Shown in pieces: positions 56,824 to 64,000 of a stretch of DNA of 64,000 nt. Made by a program: the position numbers and the translations under genes. This stretch comes from Streptomyces sp. MNU76. GTDB taxonomy: Bacteria; Actinomycetota; Actinomycetes; Streptomycetales; Streptomycetaceae. The stretch's first letter is position 1, and each line of letters starts with the position of its first letter. The notes below the pieces were generated by a model. It searched no databases, was not told the DNA's origin, and was given only the letters and a program-made list of their open reading frames with translations. The stretch covers positions 1,318,662 through 1,382,661 of the forward strand of contig NZ_JAJKLK010000001.1 in the NCBI RefSeq assembly GCF_020982545.1, read 5' to 3'.

Positions 56824-57314
56824 AGGCGTGGCTGCGTAGGCACTCGGCGGCAGGATCTGTGGGATGCCTATGAATGAGTATGGCGCGCCCGGTAATTGAA
56901 GGAATCACTGATTCGCGCCAGTTGAATTCCCGGTACTGCCAGGGGGGACTTGTGTGTGACGGCCCTGCCGGTAGGGTCGAGTCCGGTTCGTGTCCGAAGC
57001 GAGATGCAGTCGTCTCATGGTGGGGGTACGAACGCAGCTCAATGCAGCCTAACCGGACAGGGAGACCGAGAACCTGCGTTTTCCGCTACGAGGCGGGGGC
57101 GTTCGCGCGTTGTGGAACGCTGCCGTGAGTGCTGCGGCTCACGTCACACTCTCATCTACTTGTCCGTACGGAGCTGGATTCCGGGTTGAATGTGGCCGCA
57201 TTGGTCGACGGGGAACGAACGGGGAATGCAAGGCCGTCCGCGGGGGGAACGTGCGACTTCCGGCTGGGAGGGCGTACGCAGATCGACCGAAAGATGCTCG
57301 AGGCGAGGCAGACC
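56824..57314. other. 491-bp intergenic region, no gene recognised
   Basis: The stretch is less GC-biased than its surroundings and carries only short, atypical open frames. A small inverted repeat (CGTGAG and CTCACG, about 57,125-57,144) is visible. No promoter, riboswitch or RNA gene could be assigned with confidence. It is long for a Streptomyces leader and may hold regulation of the flavohemoprotein gene. Confidence 0.4.
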
Positions 57315-58766
57315 ATGGACGCTCCGACCACCACGTCGGCCGGCAACGGTACTTCGGGGGATGCTGACGGAGGCGGTTGGTTCACGCCTCGCACATCGCC
57401 GCCACTCCCTGGTGGGGACCAGGAACCAGACGGCAACCGCCTCGCAGGCCTGCGGCCCGTGGGCCGCTCCCAGGAGCCACCGACCGGCGTGCGGCACCAC
57501 CGGGAAGGCGCGGCGCGGGAGCGAATACAGACCGGCGCGGGCCTTCCTCCCAGCACCCCACTCAGCCCTCCACCCGCCCCGGACCACGGCACCGAGCACT
57601 CCGTCTTCGAACCGCGCGTGCCGGACGAGCCCGCCGGACAGACGGCGCCCCCCTCCCCCGATGCCGTTCTGATCCGGCGGACCATGGCCGAGGTCGGACC
57701 GGTCGCCGACAAGGTCACCTCGTACTTCTACGCGCTGCTCTTCGTCCAGCACCCCGAACTGCGGTCGATGTTCCCCCCGGCCATGGACGCCCAGCGCGAC
57801 CGCTTGCTCAAGGCACTGCTGACCGCTGCCGAGCACGTCGACAACACTCCCGTCCTCGTCGACTACCTGCAGAGCCTCGGCCGTGGCCATCGCAAGTACG
57901 GGACCCAGGCCGAGCACTACCCGGCGGTCGGCGAATGTCTGATCGGTGCGCTGAGCCGGTACGCCAAGGGGATCTGGGACGAGGAGACCGAGGCCGCCTG
58001 GGTCAGGACGTACACGACGATCTCCCAGGTGATGATCGACGCGGCGGCCGCGGACGAGCTTCGTTCCCCGCCCTGGTGGCTCGCCGAGGTCGTCTCACAC
58101 GATCTGAGAACGGCGGACACAGCGATCCTCACCGTCCGCCCGAACCAGCCGTACCCTTTCCTCGCCGGGCAGTACACGAGCCTGGAGACCCCTTGGTGGC
58201 CGCGGATCTGGCGGCACTACTCCTTCGCCTCGGCGCCCCGCTCGGACGGGTTGCTGTCGTTCCATGTGAAGGCGATCTCCGCGGGCTGGGTCTCCAACTC
58301 GCTCGTGCACCGCGCCCGGCCCGGTGACGTGCTGCGACTGGGACCGCCGGCCGGTGCGATGACCGTCGATCACAGCAGCGACAGCGGCCTGCTCTGTCTG
58401 GGTGGGGGCACCGGGATAGCGCCGATCAAGGCCATCGTGGAGGACGTGGCCGAACATGGACGGCACCGTCCCGTCGAGGTCTTCTACGGCGCCCGCACGG
58501 GCCAGGACCTCTATGACCTGGACACGCTGCTACGGCTGCAGCAGAGCAACTCGTGGCTCGAGGTCCGCCCGGTTGTGGACAAGCACGGACTGCTGCAACT
58601 ACCCGACGCTATACGGGACCACGGGCCCTGGAACGGGTACGACGCCTACCTCTCCGGACCGCCCGGCATGATCCGCAGCGGTGTGGACGCCTTGAAGGCC
58701 GCCGGTATCTCCGCCGACCGCATACGCCACGACTCGGTGGAGGAACTGGTGGCGGCGGGGGACTGA
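57315..58766 (+). CDS. Flavohemoprotein-like globin/FAD-NAD reductase
   Basis: The 483-residue product combines a disordered Pro/Gly-rich head (about 110 residues), a globin domain (EVGPVADKVTSYFYALLFVQHPELRSMFP, with a candidate proximal His in SLGRGHRKYGTQAEH), and a ferredoxin-reductase module: FAD-binding WRHYSFASAPRSDG, and NAD(P)-binding LLCLGGGTGIAPIKAIVED with a C-terminal YLSGPPGMI. This is the architecture of nitric oxide dioxygenases, though the globin is diverged. ATG 57315 (MDAPTTTSAGNG) is chosen; ATG 57293-type starts are possible. Role in NO or oxygen sensing or detoxification is inferred. Confidence 0.85.
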   Translation: MDAPTTTSAGNGTSGDADGGGWFTPRTSPPLPGGDQEPDGNRLAGLRPVGRSQEPPTGVRHHREGAARERIQTGAGLPPSTPLSPPPAPDHGTEHSVFEPRVPDEPAGQTAPPSPDAVLIRRTMAEVGPVADKVTSYFYALLFVQHPELRSMFPPAMDAQRDRLLKALLTAAEHVDNTPVLVDYLQSLGRGHRKYGTQAEHYPAVGECLIGALSRYAKGIWDEETEAAWVRTYTTISQVMIDAAAADELRSPPWWLAEVVSHDLRTADTAILTVRPNQPYPFLAGQYTSLETPWWPRIWRHYSFASAPRSDGLLSFHVKAISAGWVSNSLVHRARPGDVLRLGPPAGAMTVDHSSDSGLLCLGGGTGIAPIKAIVEDVAEHGRHRPVEVFYGARTGQDLYDLDTLLRLQQSNSWLEVRPVVDKHGLLQLPDAIRDHGPWNGYDAYLSGPPGMIRSGVDALKAAGISADRIRHDSVEELVAAGD

Positions 58767-58840
58767 CACCTGGGACACGCAGAGCGGCTGACGGCGGAGA
58801 CCGAGCGAGCGGCTGGTCTTCGGCGGTCGTCCGCGGACGC

Positions 58841-59323
58841 TCAGCCGAGGTCGGGCGCGTGCATCGCCCGTACGCCCTCGATGTTCCCGTCCAGGTAGTG
58901 CCGCAGGGACAACGGGACGAGGTGTACGGAGGCGATGCCGACCCGGGTGAAGGGGATGCGCACGATCTCGTACTCCCCGAGTGGCTCGTCCACCTCGGGG
59001 CCGTGTCGCTTGGAAGGGTCCATGGACTCCAGGCGACAGACGAAGAAGTGCTGGACCTTCACCCCGGTGGCGCCGCCGTCCTCACCGATGTGCTCGACGG
59101 TGTCCACGAAACAGGGCACCACATCGGTGATCTTGGCGCCGAGTTCCTCATGCACTTCGCGGTGCAACGCGTCGACGACCGTGGTGTCCTCCGGCTCGAC
59201 ACCGCCGCCCGGCGTGAGCCAGTAGGGATCCATGCCCGGCTTGGTCCGCTTGATCAGGATCAGGTCGTCGCCGTCGAGCAGAACGGCGCGGGCGGTGCGC
59301 TTGACCACGGGTCGTACGGTCAT
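58841..59323 (-). CDS. NUDIX hydrolase
   Basis: The 160-residue product is a Nudix hydrolase. MTVRPVVKRTARAVLLDGDDLILIKRTKPGMDPYWLTPGG is followed by a Nudix box GVEPEDTTVVDALHREVHEELGAKI, with the REVxEExG core present and the usual first Glu replaced by Thr. VKVQHFFVCRL and FTRVGIASVHLVPLSLRHYL follow. Substrates are usually nucleoside diphosphate derivatives; none can be assigned. ATG 59321-59323 starts it, chosen over an upstream GTG-like frame. A parS variant lies just upstream. Confidence 0.88.
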   Translation of the reverse strand: MTVRPVVKRTARAVLLDGDDLILIKRTKPGMDPYWLTPGGGVEPEDTTVVDALHREVHEELGAKITDVVPCFVDTVEHIGEDGGATGVKVQHFFVCRLESMDPSKRHGPEVDEPLGEYEIVRIPFTRVGIASVHLVPLSLRHYLDGNIEGVRAMHAPDLG

Positions 59324-59344
59324 GGGAGAAATGTGGCCCCGCAT

Positions 59345-59358
59345 GTTCCACGTGAAAC
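59345..59358. other. parS-like site, one mismatch
   Basis: GTTCCACGTGAAAC differs from the consensus at position 4 (C for T). It is in the upstream region of the NUDIX gene and may be a weaker ParB site. Confidence 0.75.
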
Positions 59359-59446
59359 ATCACAGGCGCGAGGAAGAGGGGCACCCCGGCGCTCACGGTC
59401 GGTCCGTGATCGGCTCTCCCCTCCGCCCAGGGGTTCCAAGGTGGTC

Positions 59447-60352
59447 TCAGGACCAGTTCGCCGCGGTCTCCAGCAGCCACTCGTGCGCCCGCGCGATGTG
59501 CGGCATGGCCAGGGTGCCGGTACGGACCACCAGGAAATAGGTCCGCAACGGGGGCACCGCGGGATCCAGGAGCGTGACGAGGTCACCGCGCTCCAGGGCG
59601 GAAGCGCACAGGTAGCGGGGAACCACGGCCAGTCCGGCGCCCGAGACGGCACAGCCGACGACCGCGCGCAGGTCCGGGACGACGACGGTCCCGGAGGCGG
59701 CGGGCCGCGCGTCGAAGACCGAGGCCCAGTAGCGGGCGATGAAGGGCAGTGACTCGTGTACCTCGACGAGGGGAAGCTCCTCCAGCGCGTGCGCCACCTT
59801 GCGCCCCGGCCGGCCCGGACCGATCACGTCCGCCCAGTGCGGGGCGGCGACCAGGATGTGCTCCTCGTCGCAGAGGGGGGCCGCGGTGAGAAGGGCACCA
59901 CGCGGCTGGGCGGTCGTGATGGCCAGGTCGTGATGTCCGGCGGCGAGGCCCTCCAGCGCCTCGTCCGAGTTTCCGAAGGAGACCCGGAGCGCGAAGCCCC
60001 GGCCGTCGTCGCCCTTCAGTTCGGTGAGCGCGGGCAGGGCCCGCTCGGCGGTGAACTCCGGAGGGCCGGCGAGATGGAGGGTCCGTAAGGACGAGTCGTC
60101 GTCGAGGCCGGTCTCGGCGATCTCCACCAGCGCGTCGAGATGCGGCGCAGCCTTGTGTGCGAGTTCGTCGCCGATGGTCGTCGGTGTCACGCCCCGGGCT
60201 CTGCGCAGGAAGAGCGGGCGGCCCAACTGGCGCTCCAGCGTGCGTATCTGGGAGGTGACGGCCGGCTGCGAGAGACCGAGCAGAGCGGCGGCGCGAGTGA
60301 AGGAACCGGCCCGGTGCACGGTCACGAACGTCCGCAGTAAGGCCAGATCCAT
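59447..60352 (-). CDS. LysR-family transcriptional regulator
   Basis: The 301-residue product has the LysR helix-turn-helix MDLALLRTFVTVHRAGSFTRAAALLGLSQPAVTSQIRTLERQLGRPLFLRRARGVTPTTIG, and a periplasmic-binding-like effector domain (TLHLAGPPEFTAERALPAL onward, with VGCAVSGAGLAVVPRYL). ATG 60350-60352 is the start. It is upstream-adjacent to nothing on its own strand except the cystathionine gamma-lyase gene, which reads in the same direction toward it, behind a terminator hairpin. Its target is not shown by the sequence; an AT-richer patch (60386-60415) may hold its promoter. Confidence 0.9.
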   Translation of the reverse strand: MDLALLRTFVTVHRAGSFTRAAALLGLSQPAVTSQIRTLERQLGRPLFLRRARGVTPTTIGDELAHKAAPHLDALVEIAETGLDDDSSLRTLHLAGPPEFTAERALPALTELKGDDGRGFALRVSFGNSDEALEGLAAGHHDLAITTAQPRGALLTAAPLCDEEHILVAAPHWADVIGPGRPGRKVAHALEELPLVEVHESLPFIARYWASVFDARPAASGTVVVPDLRAVVGCAVSGAGLAVVPRYLCASALERGDLVTLLDPAVPPLRTYFLVVRTGTLAMPHIARAHEWLLETAANWS

Positions 60353-60482
60353 GGTCGCCTCCCACGCCGCCTTCGGAGCGCCCAACTATAAATAAGTCGA
60401 TAGGTTTCTGCCGCTACTGTGATTGGACACTGACACAGAGTCAACTAGCCTTGGTCGCGCGGTTCTTCGCGCGCGGAACCGG

Positions 60483-60521
60483 GGACGGTCCGAGCCACGA
60501 GGGGGGAGGCTCGGACCGTCC
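60483..60521 (-). terminator. Terminator after the cystathionine gamma-lyase gene
   Basis: GGACGGTCCGAGCC (60483-60496) and its exact complement (60508-60521) form a 14-bp stem. It lies 18 bp past the stop of the lyase gene and upstream of the LysR gene. Confidence 0.8.
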
Positions 60522-60539
60522 GTTGTACGTAGCGCGGTA

Positions 60540-61685
60540 CTAGTCGGCAGCGACAGCGAGCGCTCGCAGCACGTCCGCCACGAGATCGTCCGTGTCCTCC
60601 GCGCCGGCCGAGAACCGGATGAAGCCTTCCGGAACCGCGTCACCTCCCCAACGGCCGCGTCGCTCGGCGGTGGAGCGCACCCCGCCGAAGCTCGTGGCGT
60701 CGTCCACGAGGCGCAGCGCGTCGAGGAAACGGTCGGCACGCGCGCGGGTGGACACCTCGAACGACACCACACACCCGTAGCGCCGCATCTGCTGCGAGGC
60801 GATCTTGTGCGAGGGGTCGTCGGGAAGCCCCGGATAGCGCACCCCGGTGACCTCGGGGCGGCCCCTGAGCGCCTCGGCCACCGCCAGGGCGTTGACGTTC
60901 TGCCGTTCGGCACGCAGCTGGAGCGTGGCGAGCGAGCGGTGCGCGAGCCAGGCCTCCATCGGCCCCGGGATCGCACCGACGATCTTGCGCCATCGTCTCA
61001 CACCGGCCATCAGCGCCGGGTCGCGTCCGGCGACGTACCCGAGCAGGACGTCCCCGTGGCCGGTCAACTGCTTCGTTCCGCTGGCCACGGCGAAGTCGGC
61101 GCCCAGATCCAGCGGGCGCTGTCCGAGCGGTGTCGCCAGCGTGTTGTCGACGGCCACGAGACACCCTCGCGCGCGTGCCGCTTCGCTGAGCCGGCGCACG
61201 TCGCACACGTCCAGCCCGGGGTTCGACGGTGTCTCGATCCACAGCAGCCTGGCGCCGTCCAGGGCGTCGAGCTGGGCGTCGTCGGCCGTCGGCGCGCTGC
61301 GCACCTCGACGCCGTACGACCGCAGCTGGTCACCGGCCAGTGGCAGGACGTTGTAGCCGTCGCTCGGCAGGACGATGACGTCCCCGGAGCGGACCTGGGA
61401 GAAAAGGACGGACGAGATGGCGGCCATGCCGGAGGCGAAGGCGACCGTCTCGACGTCGTCGTGCCGGGGGGCCTCCAGTTCGCCGATGGCGCGTTCCAGA
61501 AGCGTCCAGGTGGGGTTCTGGTCGCGTCCGTAGGCGTACGGGCCCGTGGGCTCGCCCGGCAGGTGGTAATGGGCGGCGAAGACCGGCCCGGGGAGGGTGG
61601 GCTCGTGCTTGACGGGCTCGGGCAGGCCGGCGCGCACCGCGCGGGTGCCCTCGCCGGGGCCCGATTCGGGGTTCTCGGTGCTCAC
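60540..61685 (-). CDS. Cystathionine gamma-lyase (Cys/Met metabolism PLP enzyme)
   Basis: The 381-residue PLP enzyme cleaves cystathionine (or a related substrate) in sulfur amino acid metabolism. The start reads MSTENPESGPGEGTRAVRAG (GTG 61685). PLP contacts are seen: AFASGMAAISSVLF, VAVDNTLATPLGQRPLDLGADFAVASGTKQLTGHGDVLLG with the Schiff-base Lys, and the C-terminal VDDATSFGGVRSTAERR. The usual SxTK in this family is GTKQ here. It overlaps the upstream phosphatase gene by 4 bp and they are co-transcribed. Gamma-lyase versus cystathionine gamma-synthase is not resolved by motif alone. Confidence 0.9.
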   Translation of the reverse strand: MSTENPESGPGEGTRAVRAGLPEPVKHEPTLPGPVFAAHYHLPGEPTGPYAYGRDQNPTWTLLERAIGELEAPRHDDVETVAFASGMAAISSVLFSQVRSGDVIVLPSDGYNVLPLAGDQLRSYGVEVRSAPTADDAQLDALDGARLLWIETPSNPGLDVCDVRRLSEAARARGCLVAVDNTLATPLGQRPLDLGADFAVASGTKQLTGHGDVLLGYVAGRDPALMAGVRRWRKIVGAIPGPMEAWLAHRSLATLQLRAERQNVNALAVAEALRGRPEVTGVRYPGLPDDPSHKIASQQMRRYGCVVSFEVSTRARADRFLDALRLVDDATSFGGVRSTAERRGRWGGDAVPEGFIRFSAGAEDTDDLVADVLRALAVAAD

Positions 61686-62173
61686 GCGGCCCCTACCTCC
61701 ACTTTCTCCCGTACGGCGGCCAGCAGACCTGGGCTCGCGGCCTCCACGAGTTCCAGACACTCCTCGAATCCGTCCATGCCCCCGTAGTAGGGGTCCGGAA
61801 CGTCGAGGTCGTCTCCGGCGGCGGGGTCGTAGGAGCGCAGGAGGCGGACCTTGTCCGCGTCCGCCGCCGTCGGCGCGAGGCGGCGCAGGGCCTTGAGGTG
61901 ACCTTCGTCGAGGGCAATGACGAGGTCCAGGCGGGAGAACCACGAGACCTGGAACTGCCGGGCCGTGTGGACGCCCTCGTAGCCGTTCGACTCCAGGACG
62001 GATGCCGTGCGCGGGTCGGCGGCGTCGCCCTCGTGCCAGCCCCCGGTGCCCGCGCTGTCGACCTCCACCAGCCCGCCGAGCCCCGCTTCTTCGACACGGG
62101 CGCGGAAGACGGACTCGGCCATCGGCGAACGGCAGATGTTGCCGGTGCAGACGAAGCAGACTCGGTACGTCAT
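61682..62173 (-). CDS. Low-molecular-weight protein tyrosine phosphatase
   Basis: The 163-residue product begins MTYRVCFVCTGNICRSPMAES, with the P-loop C-x5-R-S (residues 9-16), the catalytic signature of LMW phosphatases. The general acid Asp lies in VPDPYYGGMDGFEECLELVE near the C-terminus. ATG 62173 starts it. It overlaps the next gene (GTGA), so is translated together with the cystathionine gamma-lyase. In Streptomyces such enzymes (PtpA-like) influence secondary metabolism and development, as known from S. coelicolor; this one's target is unknown. Confidence 0.95.
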   Translation of the reverse strand: MTYRVCFVCTGNICRSPMAESVFRARVEEAGLGGLVEVDSAGTGGWHEGDAADPRTASVLESNGYEGVHTARQFQVSWFSRLDLVIALDEGHLKALRRLAPTAADADKVRLLRSYDPAAGDDLDVPDPYYGGMDGFEECLELVEAASPGLLAAVREKVEVGAA

Positions 62174-62182
62174 GGCGGACCC

Positions 62183-62560
62183 TCAGTCCCCGTCGGGCAG
62201 GACGAGGGAGAGCGCCCACGAGACGATCGAGATGATCAGGCCGCCGAGCACGGCGGTCCAGAACCCCTGCACGTGGAAGCTCAGGTCGAGGACGTCGGCC
62301 AGCCAGGAGGTGAGCAGCAGCATCAAGGCGTTCACGACCAGCGTGAACAGGCCGAGCGTGAGTACGAACAGGGGGAGGGTCAACAGGCGCACGAGCGGCT
62401 TGACCAGCGCGTTCACCAGGCCGAAGACGAGGGCGACCAGCAGCAGCGTGCCGACCTTCCTGCCCGTGCTGTCCCCGGTCAGCGTGATCTTGTCGACCAG
62501 CCACACCGCGACCGCCAGGGCGCCGGCGTTGGCGATGGTCTTGACTAGGAAATTCATCAT
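62183..62560 (-). CDS. Phage-holin-family (PF04020-type) membrane protein
   Basis: The 125-residue product has four hydrophobic helices: FLVKTIANAGALAVAVWLVDKI, VGTLLLVALVFGLVNALVKPLVRLL, LPLFVLTLGLFTLVVNALMLLLTSWLADVL and FWTAVLGGLIISIVSWALSLVLP. This is the widespread 4-TM family annotated as phage holin family IV, not a true lysis protein. ATG 62560 or 62557 starts it (MMNFLV or MNFLV). The stop is 9 bp from the phosphatase start, so they form one operon. Its function is not known. Confidence 0.85.
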   Translation of the reverse strand: MMNFLVKTIANAGALAVAVWLVDKITLTGDSTGRKVGTLLLVALVFGLVNALVKPLVRLLTLPLFVLTLGLFTLVVNALMLLLTSWLADVLDLSFHVQGFWTAVLGGLIISIVSWALSLVLPDGD

Positions 62561-62617
62561 GTGTCTGATCGTGGCAGAAGCGATCGGTACGAGTACTGGG
62601 CAGGGGCGACTAAGTCG

Positions 62618-62935
62618 ATGAAGGCATTCCGATTGGATGAGCTGGAGGCGGAGCGCGCCGCCAACGACGGTGCCTATCTGCAGTTCGTGCGCGAGCGGAA
62701 CATGTCGGTCGGTCTGTACGCGCTCGATGCCGGTGAGCTCGATCCGCAGAGGCCGCACAGCCAGGACGAGGTGTATCTCGTCGTGAGCGGCCGTGCCTCG
62801 CTCACGGTGGGGCTGGAGACGACCCAGGTGGCACGCGGCAGTGTCGTGTACGTGCCGGCCGGGGTCGCCCACAAGTTCCACCACATCACCGAGGACCTGA
62901 GGGTCGTGGTGGTGTTCTCTCCGCCGGAGGGCTGA
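62618..62935 (+). CDS. Cupin-domain protein
   Basis: The 105-residue product is a single cupin barrel. MKAFRLDELEAERAANDGAYLQFV leads to the metal-binding motif PHSQDEVYLVVSGRASLTVG and the second motif VYVPAGVAHKFHHITEDLRV. Start ATG 62618 is preferred over GTG 62561, which would add a non-conserved-looking stretch. It is divergent from the phage-holin-family gene. Ligand and role are unknown. Confidence 0.88.
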   Translation: MKAFRLDELEAERAANDGAYLQFVRERNMSVGLYALDAGELDPQRPHSQDEVYLVVSGRASLTVGLETTQVARGSVVYVPAGVAHKFHHITEDLRVVVVFSPPEG

Positions 62936-63098
62936 CGTCCGCTTCGGCGTTCCCTAGGGGGACGATCAGGGACGGACAAGGGCTGCGAAGCCCCCGGAAC
63001 GCCCTCGCACCGCCCTAGCATCGATGACAGGACAGCAGAAGGCCCGGAATCAGTGTCCCGGTGGCGGGCGACGGGTGGAGACACAAGGAGCAAGGGCG

Positions 63099-63311
63099 AT
63101 GCGGGAGATCTTCGCGGGGATGCCGTGGTGGGTGAAGTGGATCGCGGTGCCGGTCATCGCCCTGCTGGTGTTCGGAGGGCTGATACTCAGTGTCGTCCAG
63201 GTCGTGGTGGGCCTGCTCTTCAAGGCGCTGGTCTTCGTGGCGCTGGTCGGCGGACTGATCTACGTCGTCAGGAAGTTCACGGCGGGATCCTCGTCGCGCG
63301 GCGACTGGTGA
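63099..63311 (+). CDS. Small DUF5326-type membrane protein
   Basis: The 70-residue product, MREIFAGMPWWVKWIAVPVIALLVFGGLI and so on, has two hydrophobic helices (about residues 13-30 and 34-57) and a basic/Ser end GSSSRGDW. ATG 63099 follows AAGGAG. Homologues of this size are common in Streptomyces; function unknown. It stands alone between the cupin gene and the partial Pro-rich gene. Confidence 0.75.
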   Translation: MREIFAGMPWWVKWIAVPVIALLVFGGLILSVVQVVVGLLFKALVFVALVGGLIYVVRKFTAGSSSRGDW

Positions 63312-63544
63312 GGCGTCAGCGCCGTGCAACGGCTGTGGCGTGAGTGGGTGAGCCCGGTCAGGGCGCGCCGGTAACAGGAACGTGAGGTTCCCTCGCCAGG
63401 GGGAAGTTTCCCGGCGGGGCCGTCTGCGGGCGGTGACGGGCGGCTAGAGTCCGGAAACTCGCCGCGGGATCGAACCCCACAAGCGGCGCATCTCCTCCCG
63501 TGTCCCCCGCACGGGCGGCCCTCCTCGCGCTTCGGGAGCGACCC

Positions 63545-64000
63545 TTGGCCACGGCTGACACCGCATCAGCAGAACCGCTCTCTCCGTCCGCCCGGCCACG
63601 CTCCCGGTCGTCTCAGAGCACGGTGCCTCCTACGCAGCCGGGCCCCAGATCGACGCCTGCGACGGTAGCCGAGCCGTCACGTGTCCGGGCCGCGGAGACG
63701 CATGGCCCACCGGCAGCTCCGCGGCCGACGCCCTCGACGGCCCTGGCGCCTCCTGTGCAGCCACGTACCTCGCCGGGCGAGGAGAACGTGCGGCGGCCCG
63801 AGCCTTCCGCGCCCCGGAAGCGGGCGCAGCGTCCGGCGGCCGGGGGATCGGCCCCGGCGCCGGCACGGGGGCCGTCATCGCCGAGCAGGACCGAGGCGCG
63901 GCCGTCGGCACCACCGCTCCGCAACCAGGCGCAGACGGCGGGGCTCGTCCGCTCGGTGCCGTCCCATGGGCACGGGCCGGGGCGAGGGCCCCGCATCCCT
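63545..64000 (+). CDS. Pro/Ala/Ser-rich protein, N-terminal part (runs off the window)
   Basis: A frame from TTG 63545 (GGGAGCG upstream) stays open to the window edge over 152 codons with no stop. It reads MATADTASAEPLSPSARPRS, then low-complexity Pro/Ala/Ser/Arg sequence to GRGPRIP. Third positions are G/C-rich, as for coding DNA. No domain is visible in this part. In S. coelicolor the sporulation genes ssgR and ssgA follow the DUF5326 gene as I recall, but nothing here proves this frame belongs to either. It may be an N-terminal extension of a regulator or a separate protein. Confidence 0.45.
   Translation, partial: MATADTASAEPLSPSARPRSRSSQSTVPPTQPGPRSTPATVAEPSRVRAAETHGPPAAPRPTPSTALAPPVQPRTSPGEENVRRPEPSAPRKRAQRPAAGGSAPAPARGPSSPSRTEARPSAPPLRNQAQTAGLVRSVPSHGHGPGRGPRIP

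Noticed and set aside
56874..57128. 84-codon plus-strand frame in the intergenic region
   Set aside because: Cys/Arg-rich with non-coding third-position pattern and no family resemblance.
62183..62560. Prophage remnant suggested by the phage-holin-family protein
   Set aside because: This family is a common bacterial membrane protein and no other phage genes are near.
1..64000. CRISPR arrays, rRNA, tRNA genes or insertion sequences
   Set aside because: No spaced direct-repeat array, cloverleaf, rRNA core or transposase with terminal repeats was seen on reading both strands.

Overview
The window is a high-GC actinobacterial chromosome segment, almost certainly Streptomyces. Evidence is the strong G/C third-position bias, frequent GTG and TTG starts, a Streptomyces-type division cluster (ftsZ, sepF, sepG/ylmG, divIVA), FemX-type peptidoglycan branching, a T-box leader on ileS, and parS sites of the Streptomyces sequence GTTTCACGTGAAAC.

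Left block (1 to about 27,680). A partial moxR ATPase gene and a beta-carbonic anhydrase gene (both minus strand) precede the complete dcw cluster on the plus strand: rsmH, ftsL, ftsI, murE, murF, mraY, murD, ftsW, murG, ftsQ, ftsZ, pgeF, yggS, sepF, sepG, divIVA. Together these build lipid II, assemble the septal synthase and the Z ring, and drive polar growth. A strong terminator follows divIVA. Then come ileS (minus strand, behind a translational T-box), a DksA/TraR-like protein with a histone-H1-like tail, lspA, rluD, a frame-disrupted GNAT gene and the first ~70 codons of a Na+/H+ antiporter gene.

Junction (about 27,680). The antiporter gene stops abruptly and runs directly into the 3' end of an ECF sigma factor gene (sigM-like) on the opposite strand. 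Both genes are cut. As I recall the S. coelicolor gene order, the left block corresponds to the SCO2070s-2090s and the right block to SCO3892 onward, which are about 2 Mb apart there. The join therefore looks like an inversion endpoint or an assembly misjoin.

Right block (about 27,680 to 64,000). This is origin-proximal: six perfect parS sites and one one-mismatch copy all lie here and none in the left block. Its genes are sigM, a MurJ-associated pseudokinase, murJ and a large DUF6049-type membrane protein (minus strand); CCA tRNA nucleotidyltransferase; an MFS transporter; a padR-inositol phosphate synthase pair with a clear PadR-type operator; a bifunctional PBP; a GT87 mannosyltransferase-like protein; an alanine-racemase-like protein and a FemX-like ligase; the rpsF-ssb-rpsR-rplI operon; a MATE transporter; dnaB with DnaA boxes upstream; a beta-lactamase-like hydrolase; a collapsed marR/MFS pair; GNAT, flavohemoprotein, NUDIX, LysR, cystathionine gamma-lyase, low-molecular-weight phosphatase, phage-holin-type, cupin and DUF5326 genes; and a partial Pro-rich ORF at the edge.

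A quality caveat affects several genes. ftsL, ftsI (three places), ftsQ, a GNAT gene, the antiporter fragment and the pseudokinase each lose frame at a G or C homopolymer, and each complete gene returns to a whole number of codons after single-base corrections. Sequencing error is the simplest explanation.
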